This document shows, piece by piece, positions 1 through 12,345 of a stretch of DNA of 30,446 nt; the first letter of the stretch is position 1, and each line of letters opens with the position of its first letter. Made by a program: the position numbers and the translations under genes. Source of the DNA: Chara braunii (Eukaryota > Streptophyta > Charophyceae > Charales > Characeae); assembly GCA_003427395.1 (NCBI GenBank), contig BFEA01000422.1, positions 1,061,178 through 1,091,623 of the forward strand. The letters run 5' to 3'. Below the pieces are notes generated by a model. The model searched no databases and was not told the origin of the DNA. It worked only from the letters and a program-made list of their open reading frames with translations.

Positions 1-400
1 AAAAAAAAAAAAAAAAAAAAAAAATTAAAAAAAAAAAAAATTAAAAAATTAGTAAGTGAGCTAGCAAGTTTTCAACACCGTCATCTTTGGCGATGTCTAT
101 TTTTTTTTACATAGCCAAATAACCTACAACTTTACAATGTGTACTTCAAATAATACAAAACTCGTGCAAAAAGTTTCAAAACACAATAAAAAGCATTTGA
201 AGCATCAAAATAAAGTCACAAAAAAAATTAAAAGTAAAAACAAAAACTTAGTCGTAGAGCATATCTTAACAACGTCAATCTTTGACGATTTCTATTTTTG
301 TTTGGCTTAGCAAAATGCCTTTAAAATGTATATGTGTGTAGCGCATATCCCAAAGAATTTACAAAACAATATTCAACAAATACAAATCATTTTTAGGTCC
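1..400. other. A/T-rich sequence without a recognisable gene
   Basis: The first 50 bases are almost pure A, and the rest is A/T-rich with stop codons in all frames. Two short stretches near 80-120 and 275-310 resemble each other (a 'gtcatctttggcgatgtctattttt'-like phrase), which suggests an old local duplication. Nothing else is recognisable. Confidence 0.6.
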
Positions 401-404
401 TAAA

Positions 405-520
405 ATATTATTTGGCGGGGGCCAAACCCCTGCACGTTCGGCCCCCGAACGGGACCCTGAACGTCTGAACGTTCCGAGGTCAGCCCGGGGGCCCTCGAAC
501 GTTCGGCCTGATAACTATCG
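405..520. repeat. GAACGTTCGG-rich remnant of a dispersed hAT-like repeat
   Basis: A GC-rich island in A/T-rich DNA is built from variants of GAACGTTCGG, CCCGAACG and GGGGGCC. The same vocabulary recurs at 800-1115, 21,811-21,900, 28,355-28,500 and 28,955-29,041, so these are probably degraded pieces of one repeat family. The family assignment rests on the better copies at 28 kb; this copy has no clear ends. Confidence 0.45.
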
Positions 521-799
521 AGAGTATAAAAAACAGTGTAATTATATTACGAATGCAAGTATTTGGTTTTTTTTTGCATGGTACAATTTGATAAATTGTG
601 CAATAACCAATGATTGGTATATTATGGTTTTTTTTTTTGAATCCATTCATATGTTTTTTACTGTTTAGTGTTTTTATGAATTGTAAACATACCACAATTG
701 ACGTAGTTTGTGTTTTGTTTATGGTTATCTATAGAGTTTCAATGGTTGGTTATTAACTCTCTATTTATGTTTGTTGTATATGTGTGTCTGTGTAGCATC

Positions 800-1115
800 G
801 TATTCGGGTTCCGTGATTGAACCCGAACGTGAACGAGCGCCGAAACGTTCTGAACGCGAACATAAAAATAAAAATAATTAAAAACAAAAACATTTCCCAA
901 AAATCTAAAAAAAATATATGTTATGTAAAATCATAATTCAAAGAACATTTGCCTTGGAGGTATGGTTAAAGTCGTAACCCAACTCGAGTTAAAAATAAAA
1001 AACAAAAAACAAAAAGTTTTTTTTTTTTTTTTTTTTAATATGTTCGGTCAAACACGTTCGGGTGGCGTTCGGTCAAACGCCCGAACATGTTCGGACGTTC
1101 AGAAAAGCTTCGAAC
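800..1115. repeat. Second GAACG/CGTTC-rich remnant of the same family
   Basis: Two clusters, about 800-860 and 1040-1115, are rich in CCCGAACG, GAACGTGAACG and CGTTCGGTCAAACG phrases. They flank an A-rich stretch and a poly(T) run at 1018-1036. The pattern resembles the terminal regions of the repeat at 28.46-29.04 kb. Ends and target duplication cannot be defined. Confidence 0.4.
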
Positions 1116-1982
1116 ATGTGTGGTGTGCTACACAAATGTGTGTTATATCTGTAAACCAACTCCTTGCTTTACACGCTATCAATATTATATTTTTTAGAAT
1201 TTATTACAACATTTTGTTATTTATACCTACCTTTCATTCTTACTAGTATTATTTTTTTATTTATTTTAGTTTTGCAATTACGAAATAATTTGAACCAAAT
1301 AATGCAATATATATTTGTAAATTATTTAGAGTAATTATTTTATTTATTTTGTGAGGTTGATTTCAATTATGTTTTTTTTTTTATATAATATTTATAGAAG
1401 AATGATCCTACAAATTTTTTATTTACTATTCGTAGTTATAAAATAAGTAAAGTTGTATGTTTTTATTGTGTTTTGCCTGAATATTATCGTACAGTTATTT
1501 TGTTGTAATTTTATAGTATTCATCAATAAAATATTATATTTAAAATTTATTAGGTTTGTTTAATTTTATGGATAATTTGCGATATACATCTATTAATAAA
1601 TGTTAAAATGTCTGTAGAAAAATGTAGGTAGAGCGGAATGCCTTTTGGGGCCGCCTTCTTTTTGTTTTGCCTTTATAGGGTGTGTGTGCAAATTCGCAAT
1701 CTCAACGTCGTTGGCGTATGGGTCTGCACCTTGTTTTACCCGATTTTCCCTCTATATGGGGTGTGCAACTTTGCGCACTATCTAGTCTCACATACACAGT
1801 TATTTACCTTTATAATTCAAACTATCGTTCTAAGTCTTTGATGTTGCCTCACGTTGTGTTCAACATTTTCATTCATCCTCGCGTCTTAACCTTGGTAAGC
1901 TTCATTGTCTCTAACTCCTCCTTCCCTGCTATTCCTTCAAGGTCTCCTTCTTTGCTATGTTACCATCTGCAAGATCCTCAAA
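1116..1982. other. A/T-rich intergenic sequence, nothing recognised
   Basis: Strongly A/T-rich to about 1620, then a more balanced stretch (1630-1980) with short chance open frames. No domain, RNA gene or repeat structure was recognised. Confidence 0.5.
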
Positions 1983-2068
1983 GGGAAAGATAAATAGACA
2001 GATGGATAAATAAAAAGATAGATGGATAGATACATAGATAGGTAAATAAATAGACAAAGTGATAGGAA
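1983..2068. repeat. Degenerate GATA/GATG microsatellite
   Basis: Runs of imperfect four-base units (GATA, GATG, AATA, TAGA) follow one another for about 85 bases and end in an A-run at 2068-2083. The long open frame across it on the minus strand is a by-product of the repeat. Confidence 0.75.
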
Positions 2069-3684
2069 AAAAAAAAAAAAAACGTGTTTGAGTACAGTGT
2101 GCCGCTGAAAACGAGAAATGGAAGTCGAAAGGTCCTATCATTTTAACAATTAGATAAATAAAATTTGACGGAGTGGCAGTCAGTTGGATCTCGAACTCCG
2201 ATATGGTAACATGGCAAAGGAGAATTGGTGGGGGAGGACTAGTTGGTGATGAGAAATGGAAAAAAAAAAAAGTTGGAGATGAGGAAGGTAAGCTAGGATG
2301 GAGTTGTGACGATGAATTGGGGCAAAATGCAAAGATGATTTGGATCGGAAGGGTTAAAACAAAATTAAATAAAAAAGTTGGTATGTACCGAGATATTTTG
2401 CAAACATGGATAGTACCTGATAGGTGTATACTGCAAATATGGTGGGTTTGATTCACGCCAGGGGTATTTTGCAAAATATTTTTTGTGTTAGCGGGGTATT
2501 TTGCTCTACCCACATTTCTTAGGGATGTTTTCACGCATATCTAAACTTATAGGGGTATTTCATAATTTGTTTCTTAGTTTGAATAAGTTAAAAACTAAAT
2601 GTTGATCGGTTAAGAGTCGGACCGCCTCGGGTTATTGAAAGTTCCCCTATCAGAGTGGTCGTGCAAGGTTCAAGAACGTCCTTGCAAAAAAAAAAAAATT
2701 AAGGAAAAAAAAACATATTATGTAGATTACCAATTAGACAACCCAAATCACCCTGGTTTCCCAGGCGGGCCGACCATGTAAGAACAGACGAATTTCCTAG
2801 CAAAAAAATAAAAAAATAAAAAAAACACAATGTTATGTAGAAAAATAAGTTGAAAAATATTTGTCTCATGGGAGGATCGAAATTCTTCATCATTTATTAT
2901 TTTGTTTTATTTTTATCGATCGGGCAAGTGGTCCGGCGCCACTTTGATAGCCTAACGTATTATGCAAAAAAATAAATTGAACAACTTTTGTATTGGGTTA
3001 TTGAAATTTAAAATTTTCAAATGAATATATAAATATACAACGATTAATCATTTTTTTGAAAGACACGTGATTTCATACCGACCTTGTAACCTAGCACGTT
3101 GGCTTAGCTACTTTAATTGTTTTTATTTTCAATAATTAGTTTTCATTAAGTGAGAATAGTACATATCTTGAACATAAAATAAAAAATCATTAATGTTTTT
3201 CGTTGTATATTTTATTGTATATATCACATTGTTTGTGTATTGTACTCGCCTTCTCGTTCGCAAATTAGATATTGAAGGGAAAAAAATTATACTTCATACT
3301 CGCAATTATTGAATTTTAATAATTTTAAAATTTTGATGTTTGGTTATGTTGTCAGTTATTTCATATATTGTTCTTTCTTATCTATGTTTTGCCATTATTG
3401 TACTTTATCTACAAAAAATCTGTTTAATTTTTTTATTTAATGTATAATACTTGTTTTTTTGAATGCATTGACTGATGAATTTTTGTCAAGCATGTTAATG
3501 ACTACTTATTTAGATTCAAAGATAAAATACAATGTTAAACTTCATGCAGTTAAGTTGTTATGTTGAATATGTCATTAAGTAAAATAATTTGCATATTTCA
3601 TTTGTTTTTCAGTAATTGAAAATTATGAGTGTTTTGTGATACACGAGTTGATTGTAGAATGAGGAAATAATACTTGAACCACTA
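2069..3684. other. Intergenic, probably old transposon debris
   Basis: No gene recognised. At 2455-2575 the phrase GGGGTATTTTGC recurs in variants, typical of transposon-derived spacer DNA. Around 2640-2720 and 2790-2845 two stretches resemble each other: an ending in TTGCAAAAA or TAGCAAAAA, an A-run, then a phrase like AACATATTATGTAG. These could be poly(A)-tailed SINE remnants. A GGTTCAAG box-B-like phrase sits near 2668, too weak to annotate on its own. Confidence 0.4.
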
Positions 3685-3689
3685 CTAAC

Positions 3690-4385
3690 CTCCCGTCCTA
3701 TAGTCGGGGGGATTGATAGCACTGATTGAAGAGAACCATAGCAAAGTGGAGCGAAGAAGAGGAGTGCTAAAAATGAAAAAATGCGCCAAATTGTCGTTGC
3801 GATTTATTTCGTAGTTTATATATTTTTTTATTTTTTTTAATATTGTGTCTCGAAAGATCACGACTAAATCTACACAATTTCTAATTTTCAAATTTTCAGA
3901 GAAAATCTTTTAATCGCGAAAATCCGTTGAAGTTGAGGTACTTTTCCTGATGGTCAGATGTGATAGAATGACAAAAATAAAAAATGAGATGGATCGGCAG
4001 GTCATTTATTTCATCGTCAAGAATATGATTTTATTTTTGTTAATATTTTTTCTTACAAAACAAGGATGAAATTAACAGACCTTTCGATTTTAAAAGTTTT
4101 TGAGTTATTTTTCCTAAGCACAAAAACATAGGGAAGTTGGGGTACGTTTTTCATTGGCCCTCACGTCATAGATTGAGAAAAATTAAAAATGTGAGGAATT
4201 GTTACGACATTTGTTTTATGGTTCAAAATACATATTTTTAAGTTTTTATGCTATTTTATCTGGAAAAATTACAATCTAAATTACGGAATCTCGAATTTTT
4301 AGATTTTTTCATTCATTCCTTTAAGCGGGAAAAATTGTTGAAGTTCACGCGTGGAAATTGCGGGAGCACATGTGCCTGATCTTTA
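3690..4385 (+). repeat. Trimer of ~200-bp repeat units, copy A
   Basis: Three tandem diverged units begin near 3763, 3965 and 4167, each with a phrase like GTGACAAAAATAAAAAATG, then a 'gcgatatttatttcaccgtc'-like phrase, a T-rich middle, and an ending like AAAATTGTTGAAGTTGAGG. The whole trimer recurs in the same orientation at 10,780-11,505. The unit is non-coding. It may be a satellite monomer or the internal structure of a non-autonomous transposon; I do not recognise the family. Confidence 0.65.
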
Positions 4386-4411
4386 TTCACTATTCTGAAT
4401 GTCAAGTGAAG

Positions 4412-5160
4412 AGATTCAACCAAGCGGATAGTTGGTCTATGCTCCCAGTTCGTGTAGTTATTTACGAGTGTGCCTTCGAATTCGCTTCGTTTGTGTTCAT
4501 GCTTGTGATTGAGGGTGTGTTCGTGAATCCCAATCTTGTCCGTGATTGTGAATCCTTGCCTTCTTCTGGTTTGAACTTTTCTTCGTCGTTTTATTCATTG
4601 TCGTTATTCGTATTCGTGTTCCTTGTTATGTTCGTAATTATAGTTCATGGTCAACTTCCTAATTTTATTTAAAGTTCTTGCTTTTTCATCTGTGTTTATG
4701 TTTTTGGTTATGTTTGAGATTGTCCCACTTAATCATGATGTCATCATCAAACTCGTTTGTTAATGTATCTTGTCCTTGTTGTTGTTGTATTATTCCACGT
4801 GAGGCTTCCGTTTCGATGAACACTTTTTTTAACCAAGCGGGTAGTTGGTCTATGTTTCCAATTTGTATAGTTGTTTACGAGTGCGCTATCGACTTCGTTC
4901 TCGTTTGTCTTCATGCTCGTGATTGAGGGTGTGTTCCTTAATCTGAATTTTGTTCGCGATTGTGAATCCTTGCCTTGTTCTTGCTTGAGGTTGTGTTCGT
5001 AGTTATCTTCATTGTTGTTATTCATATTCATGTCCCTTGTTATGTTCGTAATCGTCGTTCATGTTCAAGTTCCTAATTTTATTTAAATTCTTATTTTGTA
5101 ATCTGTGTTTGTGTTTCAGGCCATGTTTGAGATCGTCACATCACTCATGTTGTGAGTGTG
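4412..5160. repeat. Tandem duplication with ~415-base period
   Basis: Copy 1 (about 4412-4745) and copy 2 (about 4826-5160) share, in order, an AACCAAGCGGxTAGTTGGTC phrase, GATTGAGGGTGTGTTC, GATTGTGAATCCTTGCCTT, a stretch of GTTCGTA/TTCATG repeats, CCTAATTTTATTTAAA and a final GAGATxGTC. The copies have diverged by scattered substitutions and by an insertion between them. Short Phe/Ser/Val-rich open frames over both copies follow from the low-complexity T-rich sequence and are not convincing genes. Confidence 0.7.
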
Positions 5161-7970
5161 GTATTGACATCGATTCATGTTTGCAGAGACTTAAGTTTTT
5201 TTTATTATTGTAACGAGGTTTAATACTCGAGATATAATTTACTCATACAATCTAACAAAATGTTCGCATCGGCAGTACTCTGCTGCTACACCTCACCTTT
5301 ACACCTTCAACCTCCGCTTGTACTTTATCCATTCTATTACTTTCCAATCAATCACAAATTGTATAATATTAAGTACTCCAAAAATTCATCGGTGACACGA
5401 AATTGTCTTTGTCTCTCTTCCATTTCGAACTCCTTAACCTTTATCATATCTCTAATCATGCCTCCATGATGTCACCAATCAATTTCCTTAACGGATAAAT
5501 TTGCTCATTATGACGTCGAGGTCTCAAAACGTGGTCATTCGATCGGACACGTTCAACGTACGTATTATGAAAAAACATACCCAACAACTCATTGTACAAC
5601 CCCGCATACAACTGTGCAGGATTAATAACTGTTGAATTCATTTGGCTATTGCCGACATGAAACATCATGACATTTTGCATCTCTGTCATAGTTGAGATTG
5701 AATTTGGTCGTGTCGGTAGGATTGTTAATCCTCAATTGCAATTGAACATGTTCATCTAATAATGTTCATTCATTTCCATTTTGGATTGAGTCATAATCAT
5801 ACTGATATTGGTTTCTTTTCCTTAATCCAGGTTCGTAATCGTACATTTAATCATAAAATTGCAAGTGTTCATGTTTGATTTTTTTAATGTCTGCCTCAAC
5901 GCTTTTCATGGAGTTCGAGGTACTAAGAACGGAGTTAAGACCAAGTGGTGCGATAGGGGAAGAGGAAGTAAAAGAAAAAAATAGAAGTGAGCAACATGAG
6001 AGGAGATGAAAGAAATGATGAGTAGGACATGAGGAATGATGTGAAGCCTGAAGTTTGACCCTTGGTGAAACGAGTTATATTGCAGATCTCATAAAAAAAC
6101 ATCGCCCACTGCAACTTCCGCAATTGATTTTCATCCTCCTCAAAGCCACAATAAAAGTTTATCCCCCCACCTCTACTTGGATATGAAATTTTCACGATCA
6201 ACTGCTTACGACTTCAAGATTCATGTGAGCAATATTTTTTTATATGCGTGTTTTATGTCGTTTCCTATTTTCTGTTATGTTTCTGTATGCAACACGTAAT
6301 TGCAGCTATGTGTACATTTTCTCTAACCAATATTATAGTTATGTGCATTTCACGCATGAGCCAAAAATCTTATTCACATGCAAAGGAGTGAGTTACTGTA
6401 AGGGGTTAGACTAAGTTGTGTTATTTGATTGCTCTTTATTCTCCAATAGGCGTGAAGTTAACTTCCTCATTTTCTAAAGGTTTATGCACTTAATGTATGG
6501 TGGACATGATGCGTTGCGGCCCTTTACTATCGTGTTTTTAGCATGCTAGTCAGACTATCATTCTTTTAATGAAGCTTGACATATGATTGTGACTCATGGT
6601 TACTACTGTTATTATTTACGATGTTGTTGCTCCTTCACAAAATTAATGTTATTAAGGAGAGTGCATTGTTGCTATGTAAGGACGGGTTATTTAAGGTCGG
6701 ACTTGGGACTATCCTCAATAGGCATTTTGGTGTTGCAAGTTACCTTACGGTTGTTTAAAGGTAAAAGTTAAGTTGGTTTGAGGAGAGAGAGGCATGAAAA
6801 GGTGCAAGAGTAACTTGGTGGTTCATTTTCGTTGAGTGTTGTTGATCGTCAAACTTTCCAAACAATATATGTAGATAAGGAGATATTAGGTTGTTACTTA
6901 GCTGAGGCTACAACTGCTGCTTGAGGTAGAAGTAGTTGACGCAATTGCTTGTCACGAGTGTTTATCTTGTAAAAACTATACTAGATATTACTGATGCATC
7001 ATATCTCTGAGATATTTGTCACGACGCCAATGAGGAAGGAATTTGTTTGTATTACTTAATTGATAATGATAAATTAGTTGATCCAAAAGGGGAACAAGAT
7101 TCGAGGTGTGGAATGTGGGATGATAAAAAATAGGATGGGCTTTAAAGCGATTGACTAATATTTTAAGTGTTCTTAGGACACAAAGATTCCAAGTCCGTTT
7201 CGCAAGAGCTTGAGTGACCACTTCCCCATCTTGAGAGTCTTGAGAAATGTTAAATATTTTTGCTGATTTTTTTTTTTCATGTGATAATTATGAGAAGAGG
7301 ATGGTTGCCAGAATCAACTCTGATCATACAGATGGTTGATGGGTCATGTAATATTCAACGTTTATATAGAGTTTGTTCATTATTCATACACACTGGGACA
7401 GAGGGGGGGGTGCTTCAACATTTATAAGATTCGGACAGAGCGGGTACAGGCCTAGAGAGGGAGGATCGATTCAGCGTTTCCAATGGATTCACCACTTTAA
7501 AATATTCAAAATATTCGGCATTTTTACAATACGTTATCTAAAGTGGGGGCATTCGATATTTTCAACGTTTTTTAAATAATTAAAACTCAATTTTAAAAAA
7601 TGTTGAAACGTCTTCACTACAAAATGAGTTTCAACGGAGATTCGGAGTGTTGTTGATTACGTGTGTACAATCAAAGTGAATCACTTTATTACCAACTGAG
7701 ACTTCAAGATGCCCATTAATTACGTGAGTTTCGCTAGAGTTAAGACAAAACTTTGGATGCAAGAAACATTGAGGTACGCAAGTTTTTTTTTATCATAATC
7801 ATGTATTTCCTTATTTTTACTACTATGTACTACTATATTATGATTCATTATATTAATTTATGTATTTGTTTTATATATATTTTAGACTAAATGATGCCTA
7901 AAAAATGACATCCATGTACGAAGTGCTCCATGATATTCGAAAGAACTAAAAAACGTTCAAATTAACTGTA
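5161..7970. other. Long intergenic stretch, no gene supported
   Basis: Nothing here can be assigned. Short open frames of 60-90 codons exist. One on the minus strand at 5456-5689 has a less random look (Arg/His-rich, ending YPLRKLIGDIMEA) and could be a scrap of a transposase-associated protein, but no family motif is visible. A short G-run sits at 7404-7411. The 7600-7770 portion has no repeat partner that I can see in the window. Confidence 0.45.
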
Positions 7971-7974
7971 ATTA

Positions 7975-9600
7975 TTTTTTGAAAGATTGCTTTGGTATTA
8001 AAGCAAGTTACCCAGTTGTATGTTTATCTCTTAACTGGCTTGTTTTATGAAGTAGTCAGCCTAAACTTTGGCAAGGGTAGTCGTGTGTTTTGTTTTGAAT
8101 TTATTTATTTTTTGAAGCAGTCGGGAAAGACCTCAGGGAGGATGTCCGACTAGGTTCTTTATTTTCAAATTATTTATTTTTTGAAGCAATTAGACTTAGA
8201 CCCTAAAGAGGGTGGTCCAACCTTGTATTTATTTTCGATAACTGAGTTTTGAAGCAGCAGGATCATCTTAATGCCTGTATAAATATAGACTGATGGGTTT
8301 TGAAAAACAGTAGGATAAAGAACTTAGAGAAAGTTATGATAATGCGTGTGTAAATATAAATTGATTGATTTTTAGAGACAATTATTTATTTTTTGAAGCA
8401 GTCGAGTTAAATTCTAGAGAGGATTTCCGACGATGTGTTTTATTTTCGATTCATTCGTTTTTTGAAGCAATTAGACTTAAATAACAAAGATGGTGGACCA
8501 ACCTTAAAATCATTTTAAATGATTCGGTTTTACAGCAGTAGGATGTGGGTTCTAAAGAGAGTCATCCTATTGTGTTTATAAATATAAAATGACTGGTTTG
8601 AAACATAGTGGGATAAAGACCCTAAAGAAAGTTATCCTAGTGCGTGTACTAATATAGATTGATTGGTAGTCGGGTTAGAACATAGACAGGATGTCCAATT
8701 ATGTGTTTTATTTTTAATTCATTTATTTTTTGAAGCAATTAGACTAAACTTTGAAGAATATGCTCCAACACAATCTTACCAAGCCGCATCGTATTCAAAT
8801 CTTGTATGTGTTTTTGATAATTCGATTTTGAAGCAGTAGGATGTGAACCCTAGAAAAGGTCATTCTGTTGCGTGTATAAATATAAACTTATTGATTTTGA
8901 AACGTAGTAGGATAAGTATCCTAGAGAGAGTTGTCCTCATGTGTGTATAAATATAAATTGATTAGTTTTGAGAGAATTATTTATTTTATGAAGCAGTCGG
9001 GCTAAAACCATAGAGAGGACGTTTAACTATATGTTTTATTTCCAATTCATTTGAAGTCAACCTTCTATTTATCTTCAATATTTCTCAAGTAGTAGGATAC
9101 AGACCCTAGAGCGGTTCATTCCACTACGTGTATAAATATAATCTAATTGGTTTTAAAACGAAGTAGGATAAATTAATTGGGCTTAAAAGAGTGCAAGAAG
9201 GGGATCCAAAAGGGTTATCTTGTTGTGCGTGATGATTAGATTGGTAAGGTTTGAAAGACAATAGGATAAGAGTCCGAGAAAGAGTTATCCTATAGTACGT
9301 GATGACTTAGATTGATCTTAAAAAAAAAAAAAAAAGTCCGATAGGGATCCTAGAGAGGGTTGTCTTATTGCGAGTGTTTATTTAAATATTGCTTTTGAAA
9401 AATAAATAAGATTTGAATCTGGATGGGTTTTTTCAAAAGTGATAATTTCGTTTAGTTGATTTTATTTTTAAACAATCGGATTGAGACTCCAAAGAGGGTT
9501 GTCATGATGCGTGTATAAAATATTATTATAATATTATGGTTTTCCAGAGCAACTGAACCAAACCCCCAAGAGAGTGATTTGGTTAATTTTTTTTATTTGC
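7975..9600 (+). repeat. Higher-order tandem array of ~70-base hairpin subunits (period ~280-320)
   Basis: About twenty diverged subunits of 65-80 bases follow one another. Each reads roughly GAAGCAG, a short stem arm, an ACCCTAGAGAGGGT-like centre, the complementary arm, then GTGTxTAAATATA or TGTTTTATTTT spacer. Four subunit types (arms of GTCGG, TTAGAC, AGGATG and AGGATAA type) recur in that order, giving a higher-order period near 280-320 bases; GAAGCAGTCG-type units start near 8115, 8394, 8671 and 8988. Examples of paired arms are TAGGATG/CATCCTA near 8540, GGATAA/TTATCC near 8613 and ATAGGATAA/TTATCCTAT at 9261-9293. The array has no open reading frame. I do not recognise it; it could be a satellite, a cluster of hairpin RNAs or a decayed element. 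Confidence 0.75.
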
Positions 9601-10779
9601 GATAAAAAATAACTTAATAAATAAAAATAATTGTACAAGAACCTAAATAAAATGTAAGTCATCTAGTTGCATGTTGAATCTATTTAGTACGAGTTATGTC
9701 AGTTTGTGTTTTCTCATATCTTAATAAACGTTCGCTAAATGTTGGAGCAATAAGTGAAACGTGAATGGTTAAGTCAGACATATTAAAGGTTAAGTTGAAA
9801 GTCAACTTCTTCTTCTGATCTAATATAGATTCTAAAAGTTCATTTTCCTAAAGAAATTCTTTTCGAAATCATAATTGGATCAAAAACTTAGTTGACGTTT
9901 TTTTACTTAAGTTATTATTATTTTTTTTTACAATTGATGTGATAAAAATTACAATAAAAATTTTATCATCTTCCAATAATTATGAAGTTTTGTTTACCAA
10001 ACCTAAGTTAAGGATATGCTAATAGTAAGAATGTGAAAATCGTTTTTACATGTTAGTGGCTATATGTTACATTTAACGATAGATTGAGTCACCTTTATCG
10101 AAAGATTGTTTCAGAGGGACGAATTATGAATTCATACAAAAATATATTTTGTTATCTTATGACAAAGATTTGTTTGTCAAACCTATTTTCACTTATCCTT
10201 AATACTCATGCTCCAAAACAGAGTTTGCTTAGAAACGTATTCATATTTATTAAGTTATCATCTAAATGTTTATACTTGTTTGAAGGGTTCTTTTGTAACT
10301 GAATCGTATTAAGTTGACAAATAAAGAAAAATGGTTGTCTAACAACGAAAGGTTGAGACCGTGTGGACAAAAACATTAAACTTGAAAGTGAACAAAGGGT
10401 TGACTGCAATAATATTATGTTACGTGTTTTGACTATGGTTACTGGTCAATGAGATACCTTTCGTGTTATGCTCAGTAGAAACAATTATATCATTAAGTTC
10501 GACTCATTAGTGTTTGGTTCATCAACGAGATGTATTGGGTGTATGCTATACAAAATTCAGACCTGACATTTTGATATTGGTTAATAAACGGAGAATCAAT
10601 ATTTTCATATGAATGAAAGGTCAAAAATGGGTGCATTTCTTTATGATTGTGTGTGTGTAAGATGTTAATGAATTATCCTCGTTTAAAAGACCCAACCCTT
10701 AAATTTCATTGTCCATATATAAATTTAGGAAAAATCAAACACATTAAAAGAAATGCGAATTCGACTTAAACCGCCATTC
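9601..10779. other. A/T-rich intergenic sequence, nothing recognised
   Basis: No domain, RNA gene or clear repeat is visible. The short open frames at about 10,080-10,300 and their minus-strand partners have no recognisable sequence features. Confidence 0.5.
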
Positions 10780-11356
10780 GCCCCGCCGACCTAAATTCAG
10801 GGGGATCGGTAAGACAGTTTCACGAAGGTTACCGGTAGCAATGTGGGGAAAACCATAAGAGTGACAAAAATGAAAAATGCGACAAATTGTCGCTGCGATT
10901 TATCTTGTGGTCTAAAGATTTTTTTTTTAATGTATTTTTTTGAAAAAAACACAACAAAATCTACGGACCTTTCAATTTTGAGATTTCTTGACATATTATT
11001 TTGGTTGTGAAAAATTGTTGAAGTTGATATACTTTTGTCATTAGCCCACACATGATAGAGCAAAAAAAATAGAAAATGAGATGAATCGGTGTGACATTTA
11101 TTTCATATTCTATTTTATTTTTTAACATTTTAAAATATTTTTTCTAGCAAGACCACGACCAAATCCACATGCAGTCCAAATTTTATATTTCATAACTAAT
11201 TTTTATGAAAGCAAAAAAATGTGGCAGTTGGGGTACTTTTTTATGTTTCCGCTTACGTGGTAGAGTGACAAAAATAAAAAATTTGAGGAACAGCCGCGAT
11301 ATTTATTTCACCGTCCAAATTTTTTTTTCTTCCTGATAGTTCCTTGAAAAATCACT

Positions 11357-11387
<31 letters not shown>

Positions 11388-11505
11388 TCATTCTAAGCTA
11401 CAAGATCTCATTTTTTTTAGATTTTTTCATTAATTTCTATGATCGGGAAAATCAACCAAAGTTGACGTTTGAAAATTGTGGAATTGACTCGCCTGCATCT
11501 GCTGG
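10780..11505 (+). repeat. Trimer of ~200-bp repeat units, copy B
   Basis: Same organisation and orientation as the trimer at 3690-4385: units begin near 10,858, 11,056 and 11,261 with GTGACAAAAATxAAAAAT-type phrases, and the final unit ends with AAAGTTGACGTTTGAAAATTGTGG. Both copies start next to a GGGGGAT(C/T)G phrase and end before GCCTGATC or GCCTGCATC, so the boundaries correspond. A T-run of 25 bases at 11,356-11,380 lies in the third unit. Confidence 0.65.
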
Positions 11506-11562
11506 TCGTTGCACCCTTAAAAACCAGGTCCATAAGGCCAGGAAGGTCGAATTTAGGCCGAT

Positions 11563-11640
11563 GGGGGGCGTGGTGGCTTAACCCCTCTGCAAGATAAACT
11601 TGTGGCCTAAGTTCGACTCCTGGACATTTACTATTGATGA
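11563..11640 (+). mobile_element. tRNA-like head of a SINE (putative)
   Basis: A box-A-like TGGTGGCTTA (11,571-11,580) is followed about 30 bases later by GTTCGACTCC (11,611-11,620), a good match to the RNA polymerase III box B consensus. No cloverleaf, CCA or anticodon arm can be folded convincingly, so this is more likely a tRNA-derived SINE than a tRNA gene. The 3' end is not clear. Confidence 0.45.
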
Positions 11641-12231
11641 GATAACTCTCATAAAGAAAATTAAGTTAACTATAACTGCAAATAAGTCTTATTACTTCCG
11701 CATTAAAATCATTAGTTTGACAGTTAGGTCCGTGATCAATATATTTGAATTTCGTTAAGCAAACATTCAATTAATATTTGTTTCGCTTATTTATACCAAA
11801 AAATCATATGGTGTAGCATTGGACGACTGATCTTTCGAGCATCCTAACTCGCGAATTAATGTTTCGTAACTTTTTTCGTCAAACTTTTGAAAAGTGCACA
11901 AAGCTTAAATAGACAACCTTCATAAGTCATCTTTACATTAGATGTCGTTATAATAGCTTGTTTTATTTTCATTATAGTCATATCTCACTATATAATATCT
12001 TCATCAATTTACACGTGAATCAAAGGAAGAAAAAGTTGTGGGACAGAATGATACAACATTAAATTTTAGTGTTGCAAACCGGAATGTTACAAACGATAAA
12101 GCCCGTTACTTAAATTGATATAAATCATAGGATGATCAAGAGATCAGTGCCCAGAGACCCAATCTGTGATTAACGGGTCATCCTTAGTAGGCATTCTGTC
12201 GCGTATACACCCATAGTACAGTCGACGAGAA

Positions 12232-12345
12232 ACGCCCTTGGTTGGCTTACCTCTTGCACGGGAAGGAAATCCACCACATGTGGTCAGTAGTTCAACTCCT
12301 TCGTAAAAGGTAGATTATGCGTTGTGGAGGCCTATCTTATGGTAG
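12232..12345 (+). mobile_element. Second tRNA-like SINE head (putative)
   Basis: GGTTGGCTTAC near 12,239 resembles box A and GTTCAACTCC at 12,290-12,299 resembles box B, at tRNA-like spacing. The body after box B (a GTGGAGGCCTATCTTATGG phrase) gives it a SINE-like layout. It shares the GGCTTACC-type box A with the copy at 11.57 kb but differs after it. It is not a functional tRNA by eye. Confidence 0.4.

Noticed and set aside
1929-2534. 201-codon open frame on the minus strand
   Set aside because: It runs through the GATA-type microsatellite and T/C-rich sequence; the translation is low-complexity Ser/Phe/Ile with no motif.
8290-8325. Hammerhead ribozyme in the hairpin array (CTGATGG...GAAA)
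   Set aside because: The core has G in place of the required A (CUGANGA), and other subunits lack it.
7975-9600. CRISPR array
   Set aside because: Units are diverged along their whole length with no invariant repeat and unique spacers, and the context is a plant genome with no cas genes.
11563-11640. Functional tRNA gene
   Set aside because: Boxes A and B are present, but acceptor and anticodon stems do not pair acceptably by eye.
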